64,000 nt of DNA from contig NZ_CP016808.1 in assembly GCF_002741035.1 (NCBI RefSeq), forward strand, positions 3,954,501-4,018,500, given 5' to 3'. Within the stretch, counting starts at the first letter, position 1. The number at the start of each line of letters is the position of its first letter. The DNA comes from Paenibacillus sp. BIHB 4019 (lineage in GTDB: Bacteria > Bacillota > Bacilli > Paenibacillales > Paenibacillaceae). Below the pieces are notes generated by a model, which made no database searches, was not told the DNA's origin, and saw only the letters and a list, made by a program, of their open reading frames with translations. Made by a program: the position numbers and the translations under genes. Shown in pieces: positions 17,272 to 24,786 of this stretch.

Positions 17272-18054
17272 ATGGATTTGGGTATGCAAGGGAAACGCGC
17301 TATTGTGACGGGGGGAAGCAAGGGAATTGGGCTTGCCACCGCGCTGCGGCTGGCGGCTGAGGGAGCGGAAGTAGCGATAGTTGCCAGACAGGAGGGATCG
17401 CTGCAAGAAGCAGCAGAACGGATTGAGCAAGCAACAGGCAAAAAGCCATTGATCATCTCCGCCGATGTATCGGTCGAGGCTGACGTACAGCGGGCAGTTG
17501 CCGAGGTGGTCATGCAGCTTGGCGGTATTGATATTCTCGTTAACAATGCTGGAACGTCGGCAGCGCTTCCGTTCGATAAGGTTGAGCCGGATGCGTGGGC
17601 AGCCGATCTTGACCTTAAGCTGTATGCGGCCATTCATTTCGCGCGAGCGGCACTTCCTTATCTCCGCGAGGCAGGAGGCGGCTCCATCGTAAATGTGACG
17701 GCTATCGGCGGCAAGACGCCAGCAGGCTCCTCGCTGCCTACTTCCGTAAGCCGGGCGGCTGGCCTTGCGCTGACGAAAGCGATGAGCAAGGATTTGGCGG
17801 GTGATGGCATCCGTGTAAATGCTGTCTGTATCGGCCTCATTCGCAGCGATCAAATTGAACGCATGTGGAAACGAACCGCTCCCGAACTATCGTGGGAGGA
17901 GTTTGCGGCGAGCCCGAAACATGATATTCCGCTTAGACGGATCGGCAATCCAGAGGAAGCTGCGAATGTCATCGCTTTTCTCGTCTCGGAAGCGGCTTCC
18001 TTCGTCACGGGAACTTCCGTCAATATTGACGGCGGCAAGGCAGCGGTGCTGTAG
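17272..18054 (+). CDS. Short-chain dehydrogenase/reductase with atypical active site
   Basis: A 260-residue SDR. TGGSKGIGLAT is the cofactor motif and LVNNAGTS the NNAG motif. In the active-site region the sequence reads VTAIGGKTPAGSSLPTSVSRAAG: the Tyr of the usual Y-x3-K pair is not where expected (SVSRAAG replaces YSASKAA), so it may be a divergent or catalytically altered SDR, as in the SDR group related to 3-oxoacyl-ACP reductase-like YoxD/BdcA proteins. The ATG at 17272 is seven bases after AGGAGG. It follows its paralogue but has its own region upstream. Confidence 0.82.
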   Translation: MDLGMQGKRAIVTGGSKGIGLATALRLAAEGAEVAIVARQEGSLQEAAERIEQATGKKPLIISADVSVEADVQRAVAEVVMQLGGIDILVNNAGTSAALPFDKVEPDAWAADLDLKLYAAIHFARAALPYLREAGGGSIVNVTAIGGKTPAGSSLPTSVSRAAGLALTKAMSKDLAGDGIRVNAVCIGLIRSDQIERMWKRTAPELSWEEFAASPKHDIPLRRIGNPEEAANVIAFLVSEAASFVTGTSVNIDGGKAAVL

Positions 18055-18111
18055 CTTCATTTGAAAAATAAACCCGGCATCCGCCATTTTCTTTCCTTTA
18101 TGCATGCAAGC

Positions 18112-18154
18112 AGAGGCGCCAGCTGCGACTTGTTTTGTCGCAGCTGGCGCCTCT
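18112..18154. repeat. 18-bp perfect inverted repeat between convergent genes
   Basis: AGAGGCGCCAGCTGCGAC (18112-18129) and its exact reverse complement (18137-18154) flank a TTGTTTT loop. The right arm reaches into the stop codon of the leftward diguanylate cyclase. No T-run follows on either strand, so it is not a standard terminator, although it could still stabilise or end transcripts. Confidence 0.8.
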
Positions 18155-19754
18155 ATACTTCTGCTGCTGCGGCAATCGTCTGGTTGCGGCCCGCATTTTT
18201 TGCTTGGTACAGTGCTTGGTCCGCTTTCTGGAGCAGCTCCTCGGGGCTGGTGCCATGCAGCGGATACTGGGCAACCCCCTGTGAAATCGTTACGCGCCCA
18301 ACGACCGGATCTACGCCTTCCTCGACCGCAATCCGCAGCTGCTCGGCGACTAAATAAGCTTCGGGCAGCGCCGTCTGTTGAAGCAAGATAACAAGCTCCT
18401 CCCCGCCGTAGCGGTAGCCGATATCCTCTGGCCGAATGGCATGAATGACCGTTTGCGCCAGCTGCCTGAGTACCGCATCGCCTGCTTGATGCCCAAATTT
18501 ATCGTTGACCCGCTTGAAGCGGTCAATATCGATAATAATAATGGAGAAGGGCAGCTTCTCTTCCATCCACAACGTCAAAAATTTGATTAAGGTGCGCCTA
18601 TTCATGAGCCCCGTTAAAGGGTCCGTTTCCGCATCCTTCGTTAATTGATGATGCTGAGCCTGAATAAGCGATCCAACATTGATCGTTGATTTAATAAGCA
18701 AATCCGTTTCCCGAATCCAGTGGTTTTTGCGCCAGGTGCTAAGCTCGCCTGCATCCCCAAGCTGGCTGACGAACTGCGAGAGCTTTAGAAACGGATTGGC
18801 AATGCGCCGCGCCAATATAATGACCGCGAATATAAGCAGCAGCAGCGGGATCGCAATTGTGACGGCAGCATTTTTGAAATGGTAAACGAGCTGGTCCTTA
18901 ATGCTTTGCATAGGAGTGGCTGCTACGATGCCCCAGCCATTTTCCTTAACACTAGCATATCCAACGAGCAGCTCGCTGCCGTTTATGCTGGTAATCATTT
19001 CGCTGCCGCTTTGCCCAGCCATCAGCTTTTTCACAACCATATTTTTGCTTATGTTTTTGCCAATGAGCATGGGATCAGGGTGAAAGAGCAGATTGCCCTG
19101 CTGATCTACAATATAAAAATAAGACTCCAAAAAATCATTCGTATTTTTCTCGAAAATCGTATTCATAACATTATTTTTCTTCAAATAAATGCTGCCGCCA
19201 ATAAAACCCTCGTATTGCTGGTTTTTGTCATACAGCGGCTCGCTCACCATAATAAATAAATTGCCCGTCCGTTCATCAAAAAAAGGGTCCGATATGCTCG
19301 ATCGCCTGGATGCCAGCGCTTGCTTCAAGGAGGCTGACGTAATCGGCTCATTGATTAAGCTGCTTATTTCCTCTGTAGCTCCTCTTATAATTCCGTGTTT
19401 ATCCACGACTACGATAGAATTGAAAAAATTGCTGCTATGCTTCATTAAATTTAAATCCTCATTCATCCGCTGAACTTGATCGGGCTCGTCCCACATGCCC
19501 TCCTGTTCGATTTGCACACTGTATTTCAAGCTTAGCCGTATCGTTTTGGTTAGCGCGTCAAGCGTATCGCTCATTTTGCTCGCTTTGGAGAAATTGGTGG
19601 ATAAGGCCGTACGTTCCATTAAAAGCTTGCTGGACCGGAAGGACGAAAGCAGCACGAGGATAATCGTGACCAAGACGCATAAAAAAACGAGGCCGCTAAG
19701 TACGGTTGCCAAGCTGATTTTACGCTTTTTGTACGCCGAGAGAGGGGCTTTCAT
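18153..19754 (-). CDS. Membrane diguanylate cyclase with extracellular Cache sensor (GGDEF)
   Basis: A 533-residue protein. Transmembrane helices lie at about residues 14-37 and 298-318; between them is an extracellular dCache-type sensor. A HAMP-like linker leads to a C-terminal GGDEF domain beginning DAETDPLTGLMNRRTL. The active-site loop reads GGEEL and DIDRFKRVNDKFGHQAGDAVL is conserved, so cyclase activity is expected. No RxxD product-inhibition site is obvious just upstream. It should make c-di-GMP in response to an external small molecule. It lies close to two further GGDEF-EAL genes. Confidence 0.92.
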   Translation of the reverse strand: MKAPLSAYKKRKISLATVLSGLVFLCVLVTIILVLLSSFRSSKLLMERTALSTNFSKASKMSDTLDALTKTIRLSLKYSVQIEQEGMWDEPDQVQRMNEDLNLMKHSSNFFNSIVVVDKHGIIRGATEEISSLINEPITSASLKQALASRRSSISDPFFDERTGNLFIMVSEPLYDKNQQYEGFIGGSIYLKKNNVMNTIFEKNTNDFLESYFYIVDQQGNLLFHPDPMLIGKNISKNMVVKKLMAGQSGSEMITSINGSELLVGYASVKENGWGIVAATPMQSIKDQLVYHFKNAAVTIAIPLLLLIFAVIILARRIANPFLKLSQFVSQLGDAGELSTWRKNHWIRETDLLIKSTINVGSLIQAQHHQLTKDAETDPLTGLMNRRTLIKFLTLWMEEKLPFSIIIIDIDRFKRVNDKFGHQAGDAVLRQLAQTVIHAIRPEDIGYRYGGEELVILLQQTALPEAYLVAEQLRIAVEEGVDPVVGRVTISQGVAQYPLHGTSPEELLQKADQALYQAKNAGRNQTIAAAAEV

Positions 19755-20251
19755 CGTAATGACTTCCTTTCGTTTCGCTGAAGTATGTCAAAGGAAAACG
19801 TTGTATAAAGTGAAGTAGCGAATTCGTTCTATCGCCTGAAAGCTTTCTAACTTCCTATAAAAGTAATTATATGTAATATCAGGGATAATGAAAGAGGAAA
19901 ATTTAATAGCGTTGTAGCTATGAAATGCCGCTTCTATTGTTATTATCGGTTTTGTGCTAAAATTGGATTTGTGAAATGACTAGCTGATGCTGCTAAATGC
20001 ACTAATTTGAAAACATATTAATGAAATGGGAGCATGTTGTGAATAAATTCTGAATGGAAGTGAAGCAGGAGAAAATAGCTCGTACCGTTGTGGACAAGCT
20101 AGGCTGGTGATTTATATTATACAGCGTGGGCTGTGTTTCAAACAGTAGCAGTGCTAAAGAAAACAATGCCTGCTGCAACGACCTGTTGGCTGCCCAGCAT
20201 CGCTTTTGGAAGCCGGTAGGGCAGTGTTTTTGCTGTCCAAAGCTAGTATGC

Positions 20252-20280
20252 TTGCTTTTTTGATATATCTATAATAAAAT
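20252..20280 (+). promoter_or_regulatory. Sigma-A promoter of fur
   Basis: TTGCTT (20252-20257), 17-base spacer, TAAAAT (20275-20280); an overlapping TATAAT at 20270-20275 is a second -10 candidate. Confidence 0.65.
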
Positions 20281-20285
20281 TAAGA

Positions 20286-20300
20286 TGATAATGATTACAA
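20286..20300. promoter_or_regulatory. PerR-type box upstream of fur
   Basis: TGATAATGATTACAA matches the Bacillus PerR consensus TTATAATNATTATAA at all but two positions and lies over the expected transcription start. It fits the Fur consensus less well. PerR control of fur is established in Bacillus subtilis. Confidence 0.6.
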
Positions 20301-20348
20301 ATTGAGAAATGACAAGCCGCAGAACGATGCAAAGGAGGCTCATGAGCG

Positions 20349-20831
20349 ATGAGCGAACTGGACATTCAAATGGATAAAATTAACCAGCAGCTGAAAGCGA
20401 AGGGCTACAAGCTGACGCATCAGCGCGCAATGACTTTAAGAGTGCTGCTGGAGAACGAGCAGGACCATCTCAGCGCAGAGGACGTATATATGCTGGTCAA
20501 GAAGTCATACCCGGAAATCGGGCTGGCGACCGTTTATCGGACGCTTGAGCTGCTGACCGAGCTGCATATTGTAGAAAAAATGAACTTTGGCGATGGCGTT
20601 GCCCGCTTCGACTTGCGCGACGCCAGCCAAGAACATATGCATCACCATCTGATCTGCGCCAAGTGCGGCGTGCTGAAGGAAATTCAGGAGGATTGGCTGC
20701 TTGAGCTGGAGCAGCGCGTACAGCGCGAATTCGGCTTCACGGTTACCGACCACCGATTGGATTTTACCGGCATGTTCCAAGGCTGCAACACCGGCGATTG
20801 CAAGCGAGGCAAAGATACGAAAGCGAGTTAA
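20349..20831 (+). CDS. fur: Ferric uptake regulator Fur
   Basis: A 160-residue metalloregulator that aligns along its length with Bacillus Fur. The winged helix includes GYKLTHQRAMTLRVLLENEQDHLSAEDVY, and the recognition helix region is IGLATVYRTLELLTEL, the Fur form rather than the PerR or Zur form. The metal-binding segment is HMHHHLICAKCG and the C-terminal region DHRLDFTGMFQGCNTGDC contains a second pair of cysteines; together these supply two CxxC-like pairs for structural zinc. It represses iron-uptake genes when loaded with Fe(II). The window holds several matching operators. A PerR-type box lies at its promoter and a terminator follows. Confidence 0.92.
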   Translation: MSELDIQMDKINQQLKAKGYKLTHQRAMTLRVLLENEQDHLSAEDVYMLVKKSYPEIGLATVYRTLELLTELHIVEKMNFGDGVARFDLRDASQEHMHHHLICAKCGVLKEIQEDWLLELEQRVQREFGFTVTDHRLDFTGMFQGCNTGDCKRGKDTKAS

Positions 20832-20882
20832 TTGCTCATTTTTTGGAGAAATGCATGCATAGAAGCCAGCCATTGGGCTGAA

Positions 20883-20926
20883 AAACGCTGAATCCACCAA
20901 ATAAAGGTGATTCAGCGTTTTTTTTT
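20883..20926 (+). terminator. Intrinsic terminator after fur
   Basis: AAACGCTGAATC-C-ACC (20883-20898) pairs with GGTGATTCAGCGTTT (20906-20920) with one bulge, then a T-run. Confidence 0.88.
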
Positions 20927-21026
20927 ACGGCATATTTTTATTTGGTATTGATAATAAGGCTTAGTAAACCGTTATATAGGTATAGGACTTGCGGCTTAAA
21001 CTACCAGTTAAGAAGGTGACAAATAC

Positions 21027-22178
21027 ATGAAGACTATATTGGTAGATAACGAGCCTCTTACGCTCAAGCTCCTGGAAGAGGAGTTAGGCAAAATTGGGGG
21101 CATCGATGTTGTGGGAAGTTTTTCCAATCCTGAGCTGGCGCTTCAGCATATTTTAGCCGATCCTCCGATCGCTTTATTTTTAGATATCGATATGCAGGAG
21201 TATGGCGGGATGCAGCTTGCGGAGCAAGTGGTGCAGCAATTTCCGGAAGTTATGCTTATTTTCCTGACTGAGCAAGAGAAATATGCGGTGAAAGCATTCG
21301 AGCTTAGCGCTCATGATTATATAATGAAGCCATTCAGCCATGAGCGGTTGTGCATGACGGTTGAACGGCTATTAAAGCGGGCCCGGATTGCTCCTCCAGC
21401 TGTATTGCCGGCTGCTGGACCAGCTAAAATGATTCACTGCTTTAGATCGCTGCGTATTGGGCCGAAGGGCGATGAGAGCGCTACGCTCAAATGGAAAACC
21501 TTGAAGGCGCAGGAGCTTTTCGCCTATTTGCTGGAGCATCGCGGGAAGCTGATTCGCAAGCAAGATTTGTTGGATCAGCTGTGGCCGGAAATCGAATGGC
21601 GAAAAGGCACCTCCCAGCTGTATACAGCAATTTATCAAATTCGGCGAATCATGCGCGAAGAGGGTGTCGGCATCCGGATCGTTAACCGTGATGAGGGCTA
21701 CACGCTCGATTTGAATGGCGTACTGCTGGATACGGAGGAGTGGGAACGGAAAATCAAGAGAATCCCTCCGTTAACAGATGAAACATTGGAACAGCATCAG
21801 CAGATGCTGGAAATGTATCCTGGCGACTACTTGCTGGAATATTCGTATGAATGGGCTGAAAGGGAGCGTCGTCGGCTTCGCACCGTATGGCTGCGCCATG
21901 CCCAGCACATTGCCCAGCATTATGATTCCATTGGCAATGAGGCCAAGGCGGCCCAGCAGTATTTGCTTATTCAAAAACAGCTGCCCTCCGAGGAGCAGAT
22001 TTATTTTGATCTGATGCGCTTGTATGACCGAATGAATGAGCGGTTTGCTGTACAGCGGCAATACGAACAGCTGCTGAAGATGCTAAGGCAGGAGTTTGAT
22101 GCCGAACCGCTGACATCGGTGCAGCAATGGTACGATCAATGGCAATACAAGCATAGCCAGCGATTGTCGGCGCAATAA
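21027..22178 (+). CDS. SARP-like response regulator (receiver, winged helix, BTAD)
   Basis: A 383-residue regulator. The receiver domain spans 1-120 with Asp53 (LFLDIDM) as phosphoacceptor and Lys in DYIMKPF. An OmpR-like winged helix spans about 135-225 (KAQELFAYLLEHRGKLIRKQDLLDQLWPE). A bacterial transcriptional activation domain (BTAD) fills 235-380, with TPR-like helices. This layout resembles Streptomyces SARP activators joined to a receiver and is seen in Bacillales. No cognate kinase is adjacent; the next two genes are c-di-GMP proteins, so it may control them or answer to an orphan kinase. Confidence 0.87.
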   Translation: MKTILVDNEPLTLKLLEEELGKIGGIDVVGSFSNPELALQHILADPPIALFLDIDMQEYGGMQLAEQVVQQFPEVMLIFLTEQEKYAVKAFELSAHDYIMKPFSHERLCMTVERLLKRARIAPPAVLPAAGPAKMIHCFRSLRIGPKGDESATLKWKTLKAQELFAYLLEHRGKLIRKQDLLDQLWPEIEWRKGTSQLYTAIYQIRRIMREEGVGIRIVNRDEGYTLDLNGVLLDTEEWERKIKRIPPLTDETLEQHQQMLEMYPGDYLLEYSYEWAERERRRLRTVWLRHAQHIAQHYDSIGNEAKAAQQYLLIQKQLPSEEQIYFDLMRLYDRMNERFAVQRQYEQLLKMLRQEFDAEPLTSVQQWYDQWQYKHSQRLSAQ

Positions 22179-22292
22179 GCGAAAGGCCATTGCATAGCTG
22201 CTCCGTCTATGCGAAGGATTTTTAATCGTGCAGTATTCTGGTCTAAATTTACTGAAAATTCAAATATTTACCAACTGAAAAGAGGGAAAGAA

Positions 22293-24761
22293 ATGGGGCA
22301 TCTCCATGGCACCTATGATAGCTCACTGATTATTTTCTCCTACATTATTGCAGCACTAGCGTCGTTTGCAGCTTTGGATCTGGCCGAGAAGGTCGGCATT
22401 TCCGGTGGCCGCAAGCGCTGGCTGGGCATTACGATTGGCGCCGTTATTTTGGGAATGGGCATTTGGTCGATGCATTTCGTCGGCATGATGGCCTTCTCCC
22501 TGCCAATCGTCGTAGCCTATGACCTGATCGTTGTACTGCTTTCCCTTCTCGCTGTCATTGTGGCCGCATTCACTGCGCTGTATGTCATTGGAAGGGATGA
22601 ATTGAAAATCGGCAGGCTGCTGGCAGGAGGTTTGCTGCTGGCCACCGGCGTGTCGGTTATGCATTTTGTAGGCATGGAGGCTATGCTGATTGAGATTCAT
22701 TATGATCCGCTGTTGTTTCTGCTTTCTATTTTTATTGCGTTTGCCGCATCTGTTACCGCTTTATGGCTCGTATTTTATTTCCGCAAAACGAGCAAGCAGG
22801 CCATGCTTTGGAAAAAGCTTCTCGCTGGGATGATCATGGGAGCGGCCATTGCGGGCATGCATTACACAGGGATGATGGCGGCAACGTTCAGCTCGGAAAT
22901 CAAAACGGCGATCTTTTTTGAGATGGTGCTGGCTACCAAGCTGCTTGCTTATGTCATTATTGCTGGAACGCTGATTACATGCATGATGTCGCTAGTGGTT
23001 CTGTTTATCTCCAAACGGCTGGAGAGCAAGGAAACGCAGCTCGATGAGCATGAGAAGTGGTACAAGTCATTGTTTGACAACAATCTAGATGGCATTCTTT
23101 CAGTTAATATTCAAGGCCAAATTATTGGCTTTAACCCCATGGCACTGGAAATCTCAGGTCTGAAAAGCGAGCAGCTGCTCAATCAGCCTATAAATTTGTT
23201 TTTGCCCTATATTACGCCAGACCAGCTTGACCATACAGTAGCGATGTTTACGAAAGCTTTTCAGGGCGAGGCCCAGCGTTATACCTCTGCCATTTTGCGA
23301 AATGGGAAGGAGCGCGTAGATATTAGCGTTGTAAGTGCTCCGGTTGTTGTAGGCGGTGCAGTTGTAGGTATTTATGTCATCGCCAAAGATATTTCAGAGG
23401 AGAAGCAGGCGGAGGAAAAGGTAAGGTATTTGGCGTTTCACGATGAGCTGACAGGCTTGCCGAATCGCAGAATGTTCAATCAAGTGCTCGATGAAGAAAT
23501 TGAGAGACCGAAGCGGGCAAGCGAGGGAGCAAGGGAAGACGATTCTATTTTCGCTGTAATGGTGCTCGATATCGATCGATTCAAAATGATTAATGACTCG
23601 CTCGGCCATTCTTATGGCGACCTGTTTCTTCAAGAAATGGGCGACCGAATCAGCAGAAGCGTGGAAGGTTATAATGTGCTGCTTGCCCGAATGGGCGGTG
23701 ATGAATTCACCCTGCTGGTGCCTCATTCTGATTCAGGCATTGTGACGGAAATTGCCGGGAAAATTATTCATGCGATCCAGCTTCCCTATCGTCTCAAGGA
23801 AAGCGACTTTTATGTCTCGGCCAGCATCGGCATCGCCTTATATCCGCAGCATGGGACGGATACGAGCCAATTGCTAAAAAATGCAGATACGGCGATGTAC
23901 GAAGTGAAGAAAAAAGGGAAAAATGGTTTTCAGTATTATTCAGCCGAACTCAACGACAAGCTGCGCAATAAAATCGAGCTGGAAGGCGACTTGCGAAAAG
24001 CGGTGGAGCTGGGTGAGCTTGAGCTGTATTACCAGCCCCAGATAAGAGCCGAGGATGAGCGCATGATTGGAGTCGAGGCACTCGTCCGCTGGAACCATCC
24101 AACGAAAGGCGTGCTCTCTCCAGGCATATTTATTCCGATTGCGGAGGAGACGGGCATTATTTACGAGCTGGGGACTTGGGTGCTCCGGGAAGCCTGCCGC
24201 CAAATGCGCAAATGGCATTTAGCGGGCGGGCCGCTCATCCCTGTGTCGGTCAATTTATCCTCGCAGCAATTCCATCAGCCTTATTTGGCCGAATACGTGA
24301 AGGATATTTTGCGGGAGACGGGGCTTGAGCCGCATTTTCTGGAGCTGGAAATTACCGAAAGCATGATGATGGACGCCTCGGTATCGACAGCCATTTTGAA
24401 CCAGCTCAATGATTTTGGCGTGCGAATTAGTCTCGATGATTTTGGAACGGGCTACAGCTCGCTTAGCTATTTGAAGATGTTCCCGATTCACAAGGTGAAA
24501 ATCGATCGTTCCTTTATTCGCGATATTACGGAAAATGACAACGATAAGGCGATTGTATCCACCATTATTTCCATGGCCCAGCATTTAAATATGGAGGTTA
24601 TTGCCGAAGGCATTGAAACGAAAGCCCAGCTGGACATTTTAACTGACAAGGACTGCGAGAAAATACAAGGCTATTATTTCAGCCGTCCTTTGTCCGCTAT
24701 TGATGTAGAAGAGGAATTTTTCATACCTGGTCGCCAAGAGAAAACAGCATTTCATTCCTGA
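22293..24761 (+). CDS. MHYT-PAS-GGDEF-EAL membrane protein (c-di-GMP turnover)
   Basis: An 822-residue protein. Seven N-terminal transmembrane helices contain three MHYT repeats (HFVGMMAF, HFVGMEAM, HYTGMMAA), proposed to bind copper and sense oxygen, CO or NO. A PAS domain follows (about 265-385), then a GGDEF domain with intact ARMGGDEF and an EAL domain with VEALVRWNHP and DDFGTGYSSL. Both activities are therefore possible; which dominates cannot be told. The start ATG at 22293 follows GAGGGAAAG. It shares clear sequence similarity with the next gene across the GGDEF-EAL half, indicating duplication. Confidence 0.93.
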   Translation: MGHLHGTYDSSLIIFSYIIAALASFAALDLAEKVGISGGRKRWLGITIGAVILGMGIWSMHFVGMMAFSLPIVVAYDLIVVLLSLLAVIVAAFTALYVIGRDELKIGRLLAGGLLLATGVSVMHFVGMEAMLIEIHYDPLLFLLSIFIAFAASVTALWLVFYFRKTSKQAMLWKKLLAGMIMGAAIAGMHYTGMMAATFSSEIKTAIFFEMVLATKLLAYVIIAGTLITCMMSLVVLFISKRLESKETQLDEHEKWYKSLFDNNLDGILSVNIQGQIIGFNPMALEISGLKSEQLLNQPINLFLPYITPDQLDHTVAMFTKAFQGEAQRYTSAILRNGKERVDISVVSAPVVVGGAVVGIYVIAKDISEEKQAEEKVRYLAFHDELTGLPNRRMFNQVLDEEIERPKRASEGAREDDSIFAVMVLDIDRFKMINDSLGHSYGDLFLQEMGDRISRSVEGYNVLLARMGGDEFTLLVPHSDSGIVTEIAGKIIHAIQLPYRLKESDFYVSASIGIALYPQHGTDTSQLLKNADTAMYEVKKKGKNGFQYYSAELNDKLRNKIELEGDLRKAVELGELELYYQPQIRAEDERMIGVEALVRWNHPTKGVLSPGIFIPIAEETGIIYELGTWVLREACRQMRKWHLAGGPLIPVSVNLSSQQFHQPYLAEYVKDILRETGLEPHFLELEITESMMMDASVSTAILNQLNDFGVRISLDDFGTGYSSLSYLKMFPIHKVKIDRSFIRDITENDNDKAIVSTIISMAQHLNMEVIAEGIETKAQLDILTDKDCEKIQGYYFSRPLSAIDVEEEFFIPGRQEKTAFHS

Positions 24762-24786
24762 TTCAACAGACAGCGGAGGTGATAAG

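Larger units (their letters stand above)
19755..20348. other. 594-base intergenic region upstream of fur
   Basis: This stretch separates the divergent diguanylate cyclase and fur genes. Its left part is AT-rich and shows no convincing coding frame. A weak hairpin CTGCCC (20190-20195) / GGGCAG (20219-20224) followed by TGTTTTT could be a terminator of an unseen short transcript. The fur promoter and PerR-like box occupy 20252-20300. Nothing else is recognisable. Confidence 0.5.

Noticed and set aside
19755..20250. A possible small gene in the long gap before fur
   Set aside because: No frame has a ribosome site with plausible coding content, and only a weak hairpin is present.
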